In this document: piece after piece, positions 26,114 through 37,359 of the stretch
Layout of the letters: each line of letters begins with the position of its first letter
Numbering within the stretch: the stretch's first letter is position 1
Origin: Thermicanus aegyptius DSM 12793
GTDB taxonomy: Bacteria; Bacillota; Bacilli; Thermicanales; Thermicanaceae
Reading direction: 5' to 3'
Length of the DNA stretch: 64,000 nucleotides
NCBI RefSeq assembly: GCF_000510645.1
Contig: NZ_KI783301.1
Span: forward strand, 3,425,788 to 3,489,787
The notes under the pieces: model-generated
Told to the model about the DNA's origin: nothing
Databases searched by the model: none
What the model saw: the letters and a program-made list of their open reading frames with translations, nothing else
Program-made: the position numbers and the translations under genes

Positions 26114-26803
26114 TTATCCCCTCCCCTCCCGAAACGTATAACCTACACCTCGGCGGGTGTGAATGTAAACCGGATTGCTCGGATCATCTTCAATCTTTTC
26201 CCGCAGCCGCCGTATGGTTACATCGACCGTCCTCACATCGCCAAAATAGTCAAAACCCCAAACCGCCTGTAAAAGATGCTCCCTGGTCAGAACCGTCCCC
26301 TTATTCCGGATGAGGTGAAGGAGGAGTTCATATTCCCGGTACGTAAGGTCTATTTCTTCTCCCTTCTTAAATACCTGATAGGAGTTCGTCAATATTTTAA
26401 GGTCACCGATGGTGATCTCCTCCCCCCGTCCTTGTACGGTCCCCAGACTGCGACGCAGGTGAGCTTTAATACGGGCTAATAATTCTCGATTGCTGAAAGG
26501 CTTAATCACATAATCGTCCGCTCCCAATTCCAATCCTAAAACCTTATCTACCTCCGCATCTTTTGCGGTCAGGATAATGATCGGCATGCTCTTTACCGCC
26601 CTAATTTTCTTGAGAACTTCAAATCCATCGATTCCCGGCAGCATTAAATCAAGGAGAACCAAATCATAATGGGTATTTAAAGACGCTTTAATCCCGCTCT
26701 CACCATCCACCGATATATCCGCTTCATATCCCTCTTTCTCTAATAAATATTTGAGGATCTCAGCAATATGGGCTTCATCTTCTATAATTAAGATTTTCGT
26801 CAC
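26114..26803 (-). CDS. walR: Response regulator WalR (YycF)
   Basis: 229-aa OmpR-family regulator: receiver domain with phospho-acceptor Asp52 (LLDLMLPG), Lys in VIKPFSN, and winged-helix DNA-binding domain (about 130-228) ending GVGYTFREG. Controls murein hydrolase genes. Start GTG 26803 follows GAAAGGAAG; the frame opens earlier (26866) but that part would lie in the promoter/terminator region. First gene of walRKHIJ. A TATAAT box at 26838-26843 fits a promoter directly upstream. Confidence 0.96.
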   Translation of the reverse strand: MTKILIIEDEAHIAEILKYLLEKEGYEADISVDGESGIKASLNTHYDLVLLDLMLPGIDGFEVLKKIRAVKSMPIIILTAKDAEVDKVLGLELGADDYVIKPFSNRELLARIKAHLRRSLGTVQGRGEEITIGDLKILTNSYQVFKKGEEIDLTYREYELLLHLIRNKGTVLTREHLLQAVWGFDYFGDVRTVDVTIRRLREKIEDDPSNPVYIHTRRGVGYTFREGRG

Positions 26804-26837
26804 GACGTTCTTCCTTTCTCCTTTTAACCTCGATTTC

Positions 26838-26866
26838 ATTATACCTAAAAAAAGAAAAAGCCCCAA
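26838..26866 (-). promoter_or_regulatory. walR: Candidate walR promoter inside upstream terminator
   Basis: Minus strand TATAAT (26838-26843) with a 17-bp spacer from TTGGGG (26861-26866). The -35 element lies in one arm of the hairpin that terminates the upstream M23 gene. Confidence 0.45.
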
Positions 26867-26881
26867 TTCGTCAGGGGCTTT
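26846..26881 (-). terminator. Terminator of the M23 peptidase gene
   Basis: AAAGCCCC (26857-26864) pairs with GGGGCTTT (26874-26881), loop 9 nt; on the minus strand it is followed by TTTCTTTTTTT. Confidence 0.92.
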
Positions 26882-26895
26882 CTTTCTCCCATGTT

Positions 26896-28374
26896 TTAAA
26901 AATATTTCGATGGGTTGACGGGGGTCCCGTTTTTAATGATCTCGAAATGAAGGTGAACTCCAGTCGCGTTGCCCGTCTCCCCCATAATCCCTATAGCTTG
27001 TCCTTTGGCGACCTTCTGTCCTTTCTTCACACTAATTTTGGAGAGGTGGGCGTAGCGCGTCACATAGCCATTCCCATGATCAATCATGATGTTATTCCCA
27101 TAGCTGCCATCCCACCCGGCAGAGATGACGGTGCCGTTGTCGGCGGCCATAATCGTTTTATCCTTTACCCCTGAAATATCTAAGGCAGGATGTAATTTCC
27201 CCCATCGGTATCCAAACCCGCTCGTCACATACCCGCCATATACCGGCCATCGGAACATCCCTGTAGGGGCCACGGGCAGGGATTTTACCCCTTTGATGAC
27301 GATCTGGTCTTTCGGTTCGCTAATCACTGTAGAATCCACAACCTTTTGATCCGTAACAATCCCGTTTTCTTCCGTAATCTGGAGTGTTACCTCTTTCTGT
27401 CCTTCCACTCCTTTTTGTTTTACCTTTGTCTGTCCTTTATACAGGCTCTTGTCCTCAATATATTTGGTCTGATACGGAATATTTTGGCGATTTGTCTTTT
27501 GTATGACGGTTTGGACGGTAACCTGCGGATCTAGGGCCGTCACGTTAATCTGCTGCCCGATCTGAAGTAACGTATCCTCGGTAAGTCCAGGGTTTAACCG
27601 GATGAGATCGGAAACCTTTAAGTTAAATTTGTGGGCGATCTCACTTAAGGTATCCCCTTCCTGGATCTTATAAATTTTTTCTTCTACCGTCCCTTTTTGT
27701 AAGAGTTGATATAAATCTTCTTCATCCGTTAACTGCTCAGGGTCAATCATCACCGGTTTGAACTCAATCGGTTCCTTGATCGAAACGCTTAAGAGCTTCT
27801 CTCCATTGGCAGATGCGGAGTTGGCGGAATCCGCAGAAGCCGCCCTCACGGTATTCCCCTTCTGTTTTACGCTCACAAATTCCTTCGTATATGCCGATTT
27901 TACTTTTTCCAGGAGCGCCTTCCCTTCTGCTTCACTTTTCACATAACCGATCACTTTCCCGTTAACCACCAACTGAAAAGCCTTTGCACTGATTTGGATC
28001 GATTTGTCCAACGCATCGATAGTAGCTTCGTTGTTATATTTTCCCTTGAAGGCCCGATCATGTTTAAATGTAATTTCTTCTTTTAATGCAAGCGAACTCC
28101 CCTCGTAGGATTTCCCCTCTTCCTTCAACTTGGATGAGATCCAGCTTTCAATCACGGCCTTAGAGTTGACCGTTCCGACCAGCTTCCCATCATAATAGAC
28201 ATGATAGAGATCTACCAGTTGGGATTGATAGAACGCGTTTCCAATGAGAGAACCGGATGATAGGATCGATATGGCGAGAAAACTTGAAAGCGCTTTCCTT
28301 CTATGTATTTTCACGCTCTCGATGATCTTCTCAACGCTGTGGTTTATGTGTCCTTTTATCTTCTGTCTATCCAT
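26896..28374 (-). CDS. M23 metallopeptidase with LysM and G5 domains
   Basis: 492 aa: N-terminal membrane segment (about 28-48), a long extracellular region, LysM (about 232-278, YKIQEGDTLSEIAHKF), G5 domain (about 285-365), and a C-terminal LytM/M23 endopeptidase with zinc ligands His395 and Asp399 (HPALDIS) and His474-x-His476 (HLHFE). All catalytic residues are present, so it should cleave peptide cross-links of murein. It precedes walRKHIJ, a common arrangement in the order, and is a plausible WalR target, though I could not find a convincing WalR box upstream. GGAGGG precedes ATG 28374. Confidence 0.93.
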   Translation of the reverse strand: MDRQKIKGHINHSVEKIIESVKIHRRKALSSFLAISILSSGSLIGNAFYQSQLVDLYHVYYDGKLVGTVNSKAVIESWISSKLKEEGKSYEGSSLALKEEITFKHDRAFKGKYNNEATIDALDKSIQISAKAFQLVVNGKVIGYVKSEAEGKALLEKVKSAYTKEFVSVKQKGNTVRAASADSANSASANGEKLLSVSIKEPIEFKPVMIDPEQLTDEEDLYQLLQKGTVEEKIYKIQEGDTLSEIAHKFNLKVSDLIRLNPGLTEDTLLQIGQQINVTALDPQVTVQTVIQKTNRQNIPYQTKYIEDKSLYKGQTKVKQKGVEGQKEVTLQITEENGIVTDQKVVDSTVISEPKDQIVIKGVKSLPVAPTGMFRWPVYGGYVTSGFGYRWGKLHPALDISGVKDKTIMAADNGTVISAGWDGSYGNNIMIDHGNGYVTRYAHLSKISVKKGQKVAKGQAIGIMGETGNATGVHLHFEIIKNGTPVNPSKYF

Positions 28375-28667
28375 AAAAACCCTCCTTGGTTAGTATTAAG
28401 GTCCCAGGGGGGACTAGAAAGGGCAGAAGGAGCTTTTCTACCACTCTATCGACTAGGTTACCACACACTTGCAAATGAGCACAAGGGGCAGAAGTCGCAA
28501 ATATTGCCTCAAAAAAGAAAAATGGACGAAAAAGCCGTCCATTTTTCTTTTTTTTGATCACATTTTTAGATCAATCCAACGGTCTTCTTCAAAGATTCAT
28601 CGATTTTCTCTACCGTTTCATCTGAATTTATCCGCATTCTTCCCATCCGTGTCCCTGTGTGAAACAC
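28375..28667. other. Intergenic region between purA and the M23 gene
   Basis: 293 bp. It holds the hairpin at 28517-28547 and the leader of the M23 gene. No purine riboswitch or small gene is visible. Confidence 0.5.
28511..28556. terminator. Bidirectional-looking terminator after purA
   Basis: GAAAAATGGACG (28517-28528) and CGTCCATTTTTC (28536-28547) form a 12-bp stem flanked by an A run and a T run, so it can act on either strand; on the minus strand it ends purA, 120 bp after its stop. Confidence 0.85.
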
Positions 28668-30020
<1,353 letters not shown>

Positions 30021-30102
30021 CTAGCGCAAACATGTAGGGATGTCAAATCATAAATCCGAATGATTGAAATAAATTCTTATGGATTGTCCGCCTTTTCCCC
30101 GT

Positions 30103-30128
30103 AAAAAAACAGGTTCTTATGAACCTGT
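30103..30128 (-). terminator. Terminator whose loop is the dnaB stop codon
   Basis: On the minus strand ACAGGTTC, loop ATAA, GAACCTGT, then TTTTTTT. The loop bases 30117-30120 contain the TAA stop of dnaB, so the 5' stem arm is coding. Confidence 0.93.
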
Positions 30129-31472
30129 CTCCTGGTAAGGTTTTGCGATGTTTACAAACTTATTATATTCTTTTAGAAAAGCCAGTTTCACTTTTCCTGT
30201 AGGACCATTGCGCTGTTTGGCGACGATGACTTCAATAATATTTTTCTCTTCTGTTTCCGGATTATAATAATCATCCCGGTAGAGAAATGCTACAATATCT
30301 GCATCTTGTTCTATACTGCCGCTCTCTCGGATGTCTGAGAGCATCGGATGTTTATCTTGCCTTTGCTCCACAGCCCTGCTCAATTGGGACAGGGCAATCA
30401 CCGGGACATTAAGTTCCCTGGCTGTTCCTTTTAGGTGCCTGGATATTTCGGAGATCTCCTGCTGACGGTTATCGCTCGCCCTGGACCGGCCCGTGATGAG
30501 CTGCAGATAATCAATCATCACCATCCCGAGATCTCCTTGTTCTGCGACCAATCTTCGTAATCTTGAACGGATTTCCGTTACCGTAATCCCTGGTGTATCA
30601 TCAATAAATATAGGAGAGTCCGCCAGCATTCCCATGCCCATAATTAACTTTTCCCATTCTTCTTCGGAGAGCCTTCCTGTCCTTAACTTACCCGCATCAA
30701 TATTGGCTTCTGCAGCCAACATCCGCATGGCCAGTTGGGCGGCCGACATCTCCAGGCTAAAGATGGCTACGGGACGCCTCGACCGAACCGCCACATTTTG
30801 CGCCACATTTAAGGCAAAAGCCGTTTTCCCTACGGAAGGTCGGGCGGCTACCACGATAAAATCGGATCGTTGAAATCCCGAGGTTAGCCGGTCTAAATCA
30901 TGATATCCGGTTGGGACACCCGTGATCTCACCATGGCTTTTTGAGATCCTTTCTAAATGGGAGTAGGTCTCCATTAATATATCGGCGATCTTCACAAACC
31001 CTGTCTGAACTTGCTTTTGTGACAAATCAAAAATCGCTTTTTCCGCATCGGAAAGTATGCGCTCCACGGGATCTACACCGGCGTAGCTGCTTGCAGCAAT
31101 TTCGGATGCGGTACGTATAAGGCGGCGCAGAAGTGCCTTCTCGGCAACCACCTTCGCATAATATTCCACATTCGCAGCGGTAGGAACGGAAGCGGATAGA
31201 TCGCTCAAATATTCTATCCCGCCAATCTCCTCTAAAAGGCCTCTCTCTTTCAAACGAGTGGTGACACTTATGATGTCAACCGGTTCGCCTTCTTCCCCCA
31301 ATGCGAGCATTGCCTCATAAATTTTTTGATGCTGGGCAAGGTAAAAGTCGGTGGGGCTGAGGAGACCCGAAGCGGTTATAAGTGCTTCCGGTTCAAGAAA
31401 AATGGAGCCAAGAACCGCTTGTTCCGCTTCTACCTGATGGGGTGGAGTCCGATCCAAAAATAAATCACTCAT
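30117..31472 (-). CDS. dnaB: Replicative DNA helicase
   Basis: 451 aa (called DnaC in B. subtilis). Hexameric 5'-3' helicase: DnaB N-terminal domain (about 10-110), RecA-like C-terminal domain with Walker A ARPSVGKTAF (about 210-219), Walker B MVMIDYLQLI and the arginine-finger segment near LSQLSRAVEQR. It shares its operon direction with rplI and gdpP 33 bp upstream. The gene ends in a terminator hairpin overlapping its last codons. Confidence 0.97.
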   Translation of the reverse strand: MSDLFLDRTPPHQVEAEQAVLGSIFLEPEALITASGLLSPTDFYLAQHQKIYEAMLALGEEGEPVDIISVTTRLKERGLLEEIGGIEYLSDLSASVPTAANVEYYAKVVAEKALLRRLIRTASEIAASSYAGVDPVERILSDAEKAIFDLSQKQVQTGFVKIADILMETYSHLERISKSHGEITGVPTGYHDLDRLTSGFQRSDFIVVAARPSVGKTAFALNVAQNVAVRSRRPVAIFSLEMSAAQLAMRMLAAEANIDAGKLRTGRLSEEEWEKLIMGMGMLADSPIFIDDTPGITVTEIRSRLRRLVAEQGDLGMVMIDYLQLITGRSRASDNRQQEISEISRHLKGTARELNVPVIALSQLSRAVEQRQDKHPMLSDIRESGSIEQDADIVAFLYRDDYYNPETEEKNIIEVIVAKQRNGPTGKVKLAFLKEYNKFVNIAKPYQETGS

Positions 31473-31505
31473 CGTCGATTCCTTCCTAAAGAAAGAATTT
31501 GATCG

Positions 31506-31949
31506 TCATTCTTCCACGACATTCAGGGTGAGGTTCACGGTTACCTCCGGATGAAGATGAACTTTAACCGTATATCTTCCCAACATGCGAATCGGTTCCG
31601 GTAATTCGATCTTTTTCTTATCCAAGTCAATTTTTTTTGTTGTCAATTCCTCGGCTATTTGTTTGCTTGTGATGGCACCAAACAACCTTCCGCCTGTCCC
31701 AGCCTTCGCCGGAATCACGAGCTCCAATTCTTTTAACTTTTCTGCGAGCTCTTTTGCTTGCTGGAGGCGTTCAAGTGCTCTTCGCTCTTCACTTTTCTCC
31801 TTAGCAGCCATCTGCTTAAGATTAGATTCGGTTGCTGGAACTGCCAGGCCTTTCGGGATCAGGTAATTTCTTGCAAACCCTTCGGCAACTTCTTTTATTT
31901 CCCCTTTTTTCCCCTGCCCTTTTACATCTTTCTGAAAGATGACTCTCAT
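31506..31949 (-). CDS. rplI: 50S ribosomal protein bL9
   Basis: 147 aa, full length. N-terminal rRNA-binding domain with [28 protein letters not shown] features, long central helix (about 40-75) and C-terminal domain. The ATG overlaps the gdpP stop by 4 nt. Order gdpP-rplI-dnaB is standard in bacilli. Confidence 0.97.
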   Translation of the reverse strand: MRVIFQKDVKGQGKKGEIKEVAEGFARNYLIPKGLAVPATESNLKQMAAKEKSEERRALERLQQAKELAEKLKELELVIPAKAGTGGRLFGAITSKQIAEELTTKKIDLDKKKIELPEPIRMLGRYTVKVHLHPEVTVNLTLNVVEE

Positions 31950-33913
31950 TCCTCCACACTTCCTTCCTGAAAATGTTTCTCTATAATCGATAGGAGTTTC
32001 CCTTTTATTTCCTGTAAAGTGCCTTCTTTCAATTGGGTCGCCGCATTGTTAAAATGTCCTCCTCCCCCCATTTCTTCCATGATAACTTGTACATTCATCT
32101 CCCCGAGGGAACGAGCAGAGATGCCGATTAATCCGTCTGACCGACGTGCTATGACAAAGGAAGCAGCCACCCCTTGCATATCAAGGAGGGTATCCGCCGC
32201 TTGGGCAATCAAAACGGGGGGAAACTCTTCCCTTTCACTCCCCACGGCAATAGCGATTCGTTCAAAAAAGATCTCGGCCCCGGATATGAGGCGGGAACGT
32301 CTTACAAACTGAGAGAGTTCTTCCTTTAACAAGGCTTGCACACCGCTCGTATCGGCTCCGGCTTTTCTGAGAAATGAGGCGGCTTCAAAGGTTCGAACCC
32401 CTGTCCTATAGGAAAAATGCCGGGTATCTACGATGATTCCTGCCAACAATGCCGTCGCTTCGTAATATTGTAGGGAAAGAGGATCTTTCTGGTATTGAAT
32501 CAGTTCCGTGACCAATTCGGAAGTAGATGAGGCATAAGGTTCAAGATAAAAAAGGATCGGATCCTCAATCGACTCTTCTGATCTCCGATGGTGATCAATC
32601 ACCACAACACGGTTTGTCTTCTTTAGAAGGGATGGCTCCACCAAAAGGGAACGAATATGGGTGTCCACGATCACAAGAAGGGTACGTGGGGTACAACGCG
32701 CCAAAGCTTCCGTAGAGCTAATAAAGCTTCTTTGAACCTCTTCCTGTTGATCAAGAAGATCTAAGAGCCTTTCGATCGATTGATTTCTTCCTTCAAAAAG
32801 AATAAAACCTTGTTTTTGGTTCATCTTCGCAATGCGAGCCACTCCGAGCGCAGCGCCAATGGAGTCATAATCTCCCATCTTGTGGCCCATAATGAGAACC
32901 TGATCAGAATCATTCATTAAATCCCGGAGTGCATGGGAAATAACTCTAGCCCGCACCCTGGTTCTCTTCTCTACAACGCTCGATTTTCCCCCATAAAAGG
33001 AGAGCCTTTCTCCTTCCCTGACGACGGCTTGATCTCCTCCTCTGCCCAAAGCCAATTCTAATGCGTCCTGGGCCATTCGACCAAGCTGGAGATAGGAGTC
33101 CCCTCCCTGTACTACCCCGATGCTAAGGGTAAAGGGCATTTTCCCTGTCCCCATTTCAGCCCTTACCTTATCCAGAACATCAAACCGATTGTTTTCCAAA
33201 GTAAGGAGGATTTCATGGTTCAGCAGTGCGAGAAATTTATCGGAAGCGGTGCGTCGGAGAAAAATTTTATAATGAGTTGCCCAGTCATTTAGGATGGAAG
33301 CCACCCGAGATAAGGCCAGCGTCCTCTGTTGGTCATCCATCCCCTGCGTCGCTTCTTCAACATTGTCTAATTGGATCATCGCGAGAACAACTTCCTTCGC
33401 AGCCAGTTTTTTCTTGCTTTCCTCCACTTCCGTCACATCAAGTAAATAAATCACACCTTCTTTCTGTTTCATTACCTGAAAAACTTTGCCTTTATACGGA
33501 AGACGAAAACTGGAGGAATCTGCGGGGTTCTTCTCCGAAAGAAAAGGAAGGATTTCTTCTACCCTTTCTCCAATCACCGCTTCTTTCCTTCCGATGAAGT
33601 GAAGAAAGGTATCATTATGCCACTCGATATTTCCCTTCGGATCATGAAGGAGAATGGCTACGGGCAAACCGTTTAATCCTTTTTCCCCCATCTCCTTTAC
33701 CCGAAGGGCGAGATGTTCTTGATACTCTTTTAACCCCAGCCGAAATTTCTTTTCCCCTCGTATGTAAAGGGAGAAAAGGAGAAGCGTAAAGACCGCCATT
33801 ATCATTGCGACTTTCCATGAAACGAGGAAAAAGAGGATATTAAGGATTACAGCCCAACCGGGAAGAAGCAGATGATAAACCCTACGCTTCTCTGTCGAAA
33901 TTTCCCTGGACAT
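31946..33913 (-). CDS. gdpP: Cyclic-di-AMP phosphodiesterase GdpP
   Basis: 655 aa membrane-bound enzyme that hydrolyses c-di-AMP. Two transmembrane helices (about 13-50), a PAS domain (about 80-160; heme-binding in B. subtilis), a degenerate GGDEF domain (about 170-305), and DHH/DHHA1 domains with His344, Asp348, Asp350 (GHKMGDYD), Asp417 (DTH), Asp440-His-His and the C-terminal [10 protein letters not shown]. All metal ligands are present, so it should be active. Downstream of a DUF2232 gene by 4 nt. Confidence 0.96.
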   Translation of the reverse strand: MSREISTEKRRVYHLLLPGWAVILNILFFLVSWKVAMIMAVFTLLLFSLYIRGEKKFRLGLKEYQEHLALRVKEMGEKGLNGLPVAILLHDPKGNIEWHNDTFLHFIGRKEAVIGERVEEILPFLSEKNPADSSSFRLPYKGKVFQVMKQKEGVIYLLDVTEVEESKKKLAAKEVVLAMIQLDNVEEATQGMDDQQRTLALSRVASILNDWATHYKIFLRRTASDKFLALLNHEILLTLENNRFDVLDKVRAEMGTGKMPFTLSIGVVQGGDSYLQLGRMAQDALELALGRGGDQAVVREGERLSFYGGKSSVVEKRTRVRARVISHALRDLMNDSDQVLIMGHKMGDYDSIGAALGVARIAKMNQKQGFILFEGRNQSIERLLDLLDQQEEVQRSFISSTEALARCTPRTLLVIVDTHIRSLLVEPSLLKKTNRVVVIDHHRRSEESIEDPILFYLEPYASSTSELVTELIQYQKDPLSLQYYEATALLAGIIVDTRHFSYRTGVRTFEAASFLRKAGADTSGVQALLKEELSQFVRRSRLISGAEIFFERIAIAVGSEREEFPPVLIAQAADTLLDMQGVAASFVIARRSDGLIGISARSLGEMNVQVIMEEMGGGGHFNNAATQLKEGTLQEIKGKLLSIIEKHFQEGSVEE

Positions 33914-33917
33914 CGCC

Positions 33918-34847
33918 TCATCCCTGCCCTTTTTTGTTCCTAAGAGGAAATCCTAAGTCTAGAATGCCTATGACTCTAAGTATAGTATCTAAAGGGGGAA
34001 GAAACAACATGACGAATCCCGCTACGGGGAGCCATCTCCCTAACTTTTTCTCCTTGGCATAATAAAAGAGAAAAAAGAGCCCTTCAAGGGTGATCAGCAA
34101 ATATAGTATTGTGAAAATGTTCACCGTAGCCAAATGTAGCCAGCCCATTTCCTGAAGGTTTGGAATAAGTAGCAAGAGAAGGGAGGCGAGGAAATAGTAA
34201 AGGATTGAACGGGGAAACCGCAGCTCGGAAAAGGGTGGAAAGGGAGCCGTCTCTCCCCCCAGCCTGCGAAAAAGTTTTCCACTAATATACTGGATGATAA
34301 AGGCAGAGAAAAAGGAATAAAGGATTAACAAAGCAGGGAATCGAAGTCTAAATTCCTGAAGGAAGGTTTCCATAAAACCGGAGGGAAGTTGATTTTGTAG
34401 TGCATCTCCCATCAACACCGACGTTTCTTTCATCGTCTCTTTTAGAAGGGTGATTAATTCTCCCACCAAATCAATTTTAAACAGGAGTGAGGCGAAAAGG
34501 AGAGCAAGAAGCAGGTAAAGAAGAGTGGCCAGGAATGTGTAGGTAAGGGTTAGGAGCGGATGATTTTTCTTAAAGAAACTCCACCCCAAAACAAGGCCGA
34601 TCCACCAGGAATAGAGAGTAAGCGGAAAAAGCGCGATGAGGCCAAAAGGAATCATAAGTAAAATGGCCACAAAACCTAAAAGAAGTGAATTTTTCACTTT
34701 GTTCCTTGCCGTATAGAGAACAAATGGAAGGGGGAGTACGATAAAACCGATCGTTCCCAAGGGGGTGTATAGGACTAAAAAGAGAAGGAGGAGAAAAAGC
34801 GCTGCCATTAAAGCCCCTTCAACGATTGCCTTTACATTTGTTCGCAT
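33918..34847 (-). CDS. YybS-like DUF2232 membrane protein
   Basis: 309 aa from ATG 34847, which follows GGGAGGG by 11 nt; the open frame reaches 34973 but the added residues are not family-like. About eight hydrophobic helices, beginning AIVEGALMAALFLLLLFLVLY. DUF2232/YybS proteins precede gdpP in bacilli; function unknown, possibly an ECF-like transporter subunit by fold. Confidence 0.85.
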   Translation of the reverse strand: MRTNVKAIVEGALMAALFLLLLFLVLYTPLGTIGFIVLPLPFVLYTARNKVKNSLLLGFVAILLMIPFGLIALFPLTLYSWWIGLVLGWSFFKKNHPLLTLTYTFLATLLYLLLALLFASLLFKIDLVGELITLLKETMKETSVLMGDALQNQLPSGFMETFLQEFRLRFPALLILYSFFSAFIIQYISGKLFRRLGGETAPFPPFSELRFPRSILYYFLASLLLLLIPNLQEMGWLHLATVNIFTILYLLITLEGLFFLFYYAKEKKLGRWLPVAGFVMLFLPPLDTILRVIGILDLGFPLRNKKGQG

Positions 34848-34962
34848 CTTTATCTCATCCCTCCCAAACAGACCGTTATTGAGAAACTGTACAAACAAAT
34901 TAAACGGAAGTAACTTGGCAGACCACCATAGAAAAAAGGAGGAGGATAACTCCCCCTCGTCT

Positions 34963-35196
34963 TTATGATTCATTGGTGTAAGGTAACAATGCTACCTGGC
35001 GCGCCCTTTTAATCGCTACCGTAAGCATCCTCTGATATTTCGCAGAAGTGCCGGTGACCCGCCGGGGAAGGATCTTTCCCCGTTCGCTAATAAACTTCTT
35101 TAACAGATCTACATCTTTATAATCAATCTTCTCGATCTTATTCACGGTAAAGTAGCATACCTTACGGCGCTTCTTTCCGCCGCGTTTAAAAGCCAT
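34963..35196 (-). CDS. rpsR: 30S ribosomal protein bS18
   Basis: 77 aa. [28 protein letters not shown] and the [12 protein letters not shown] motif identify it. A single Cys at 14 rather than a zinc quartet. Third gene of rpsF-ssb-rpsR, 20 bp after ssb. Confidence 0.97.
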   Translation of the reverse strand: MAFKRGGKKRRKVCYFTVNKIEKIDYKDVDLLKKFISERGKILPRRVTGTSAKYQRMLTVAIKRARQVALLPYTNES

Positions 35197-35216
35197 TCGT
35201 ATCCCTCCTAACTTTC

Positions 35217-35678
35217 TTAAAATGGGAGATCATCTTCCGAAAGGTTGATGGGTTCACTTTCCCCTGCGAACGGTTCATTGGCGGGACGATGCTCTTCTTC
35301 TTTTGAACCTCTTCCGGATGGTGAGCCGTACGCGTAAGGTGTTTGATCCTGTCTGTCCCGGTTGGAATCGATGAAACGAACATTATCGGCCACAACCTCC
35401 GTAACATAAACACGGCGGCCATCTTGGTTATCGTAATGGCGGGTTTGGATTCTCCCCTCTAGCGCCGTTAATCGCCCTTTTTTGAGGTAATTGGCACACA
35501 GTTCCGCCAGCTGCCTCCAGGTAACGATGGGAATAAAATCTGCTTCCCTTTCCCCTTGGCTATTGGTATAATTTCGATCCACAGCCAGTGTAAAAGTTGT
35601 GACAGGAACCCCTGACGGGGTATAACGCAATTCAGGATCTTTCGTCAATCTTCCGATCAGCACCACCCGGTTAAGCAC
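35217..35678 (-). CDS. ssb: Single-stranded DNA-binding protein
   Basis: 153 aa: OB-fold (about 1-105, [22 protein letters not shown]), a flexible polar tail, and the acidic tip DDLPF that recruits replication and repair partners. GTG 35678 chosen because GGAGGGGAC lies upstream; the frame starts earlier. Between rpsF and rpsR as usual. Confidence 0.96.
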   Translation of the reverse strand: MLNRVVLIGRLTKDPELRYTPSGVPVTTFTLAVDRNYTNSQGEREADFIPIVTWRQLAELCANYLKKGRLTALEGRIQTRHYDNQDGRRVYVTEVVADNVRFIDSNRDRQDQTPYAYGSPSGRGSKEEEHRPANEPFAGESEPINLSEDDLPF

Positions 35679-35712
35679 AATCGTCCCCTCCCCCACCGTT
35701 AACATTTATGGT

Positions 35713-35997
35713 TTAGTCGTTCTTCACGATGAGATATCGGATGATATCTTCAGTAATGCGGACCACCCGATCCAGTTCCTTTACCGTTTTAACGTCACCG
35801 GTAAAGTAAATGACGGTATAGATCCCTTCCCGATAATCCTGGATTTCATACGCGAGACGCCGTTTACCCATCGGATCCAGTTTGGTCACTTCACCGCCGT
35901 TGTCGGTAATTACGCTTTTTACCTTCTCCCGGTTCGCCTCTACTTCTTCTTCCGTTAAATCGGGACGCAAAATGAAAAGAATCTCATAGTTGCGCAT
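35713..35997 (-). CDS. rpsF: 30S ribosomal protein bS6
   Basis: 94 aa starting MRNYEILFILRPDLTEEEV, with the LAYEIQDYREGIY strand typical of S6. ATG 35997 follows a near-perfect AGAAGGAGGTGA. First gene of rpsF-ssb-rpsR; a strong promoter and a leader hairpin lie upstream. Confidence 0.97.
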   Translation of the reverse strand: MRNYEILFILRPDLTEEEVEANREKVKSVITDNGGEVTKLDPMGKRRLAYEIQDYREGIYTVIYFTGDVKTVKELDRVVRITEDIIRYLIVKND

Positions 35998-36022
35998 TGA
36001 GTCACCTCCTTCTGGACATAAG

Positions 36023-36040
36023 GCTCCATTCATATGGAGC
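36023..36040 (-). promoter_or_regulatory. Leader hairpin before rpsF
   Basis: GCTCCAT and ATGGAGC form a 7-bp stem with a 4-nt loop in the rpsF 5' leader. Many bacteria have an S6:S18-binding leader here; the expected conserved bulge was not recognised, so the role is open. Confidence 0.4.
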
Positions 36041-36082
36041 AAGGAGTGAGTTTATTTTAAAAATAGATACTCACGGAAACCC

Positions 36083-36111
36083 ATTATAACAGATCGGTAA
36101 TTCCCATGCAA
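36083..36111 (-). promoter_or_regulatory. rpsF: Promoter of rpsF-ssb-rpsR
   Basis: Minus strand TTGCAT (36106-36111), 17-bp spacer, perfect TATAAT (36083-36088). Confidence 0.8.
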
Positions 36112-36129
36112 GCGTTGGAAATCTTTCTT

Positions 36130-37233
36130 TCACACATTGAAGCGGAAGTAAACCACGTCCCCGTCTTTCATTTCGTAATCCTTTCCTTCCAGACGAAGTA
36201 ATCCTTGTTCTCTCGCTTTTGCCATGCTTCCTGCATGAATCAGATCCTCATAAGAGACCACTTCTGCACGAATAAATCCTCGCTGAAAGTCGGAGTGGAT
36301 CACACCTGCCGCCTGAGGTGCTTTGGTCCCGGCAGGGATGGTCCACGCCCGAACCTCCTGGGGGCCAGCGGTAAAGAAGGTAATCAATCCTAAGAGGTGA
36401 TAGGCCGCTCTAATGAGCCGGTCTAAGCCTGATTCCTTCAATCCTAATTCTTCCAGAAAGAGTTGCTTGTCCTCTCCGTCCAGCTCTGCGATCTCACTCT
36501 CCACTTTGGCCGATATGCAAATAACCTCAGCTCCTTCGCCGGCCGCAAAATCTATCACTTGCGTTACATAAGGATTATTTGTCGCATCGGCCGCCTCATT
36601 CTCCCCCACATTAGCCACGTAGAGGACCGGTTTTAAGGTTAATAAGTGAAGTTCCCGGAGGATTTCCCTTTCCTCCTCATCCACGGAGAGGCTGCGCGCC
36701 GACCGTCCCTGATCAAAATGTTCTTTCAACCTCTCGAGCAAGGCCATCTCCTGTTGTACTTTTTTATCTCCGCTCTTAAGCATTTTTTTTACTTTCTCAA
36801 ATCGTTTCTCCACCGTCTCCAAATCGGCCAGGATCAATTCCAGATTGATGATCTGTATATCCCTTAAAGGATCAACCTTTCCCGCTACGTGAGTGATGTT
36901 CACATCTTCAAAACATCGAACCACATGAACGATCGCATCCACTTCCCGGATATGGGATAGGAAACGGTTTCCCAATCCTTCTCCTTTGCTCGCCCCTTCA
37001 ACCAACCCTGCAATATCCACGAATTCAAAAGTTGTCGGAACCGTACGCTGAGGGGTAACCAAGCGGGTGAGAACCGTCAACCTTTCATCCGGAACTTCAA
37101 CAATCCCCACATTCGGATCGATGGTACAAAAGGGGTAATTGGCTGATTCCGCCCCTGCCTGAGTAATTGCATTAAATAACGTAGATTTGCCGACGTTAGG
37201 GAGTCCTACTATGCCGCATGATCGGGATGCCAT
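36130..37233 (-). CDS. ychF: Redox-regulated ATPase/GTPase YchF (Ola1 family)
   Basis: 367 aa, family length 363-366. TRAFAC P-loop protein with G1 GLPNVGKSTLF, G3 DIAGLVEGAS, coiled-coil insert (about 130-200) and C-terminal TGS domain (about 282-366). Binds ribosomes and prefers ATP in characterised members. ATG 37233 is spaced 8 nt from AAGGAG; ATG 37242 is too close. Confidence 0.96.
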   Translation of the reverse strand: MASRSCGIVGLPNVGKSTLFNAITQAGAESANYPFCTIDPNVGIVEVPDERLTVLTRLVTPQRTVPTTFEFVDIAGLVEGASKGEGLGNRFLSHIREVDAIVHVVRCFEDVNITHVAGKVDPLRDIQIINLELILADLETVEKRFEKVKKMLKSGDKKVQQEMALLERLKEHFDQGRSARSLSVDEEEREILRELHLLTLKPVLYVANVGENEAADATNNPYVTQVIDFAAGEGAEVICISAKVESEIAELDGEDKQLFLEELGLKESGLDRLIRAAYHLLGLITFFTAGPQEVRAWTIPAGTKAPQAAGVIHSDFQRGFIRAEVVSYEDLIHAGSMAKAREQGLLRLEGKDYEMKDGDVVYFRFNV

Positions 37234-37359
37234 ATCATACACTCCTTACCTCTTTTTCTTATGTTGAAAAATCATTTTATCTTCGTACCGTTATCCATTT
37301 GAAAAACAGTTATTATCCGGCGTATATAAACCATCCATTTTTATCACGATTTTCCCTTC

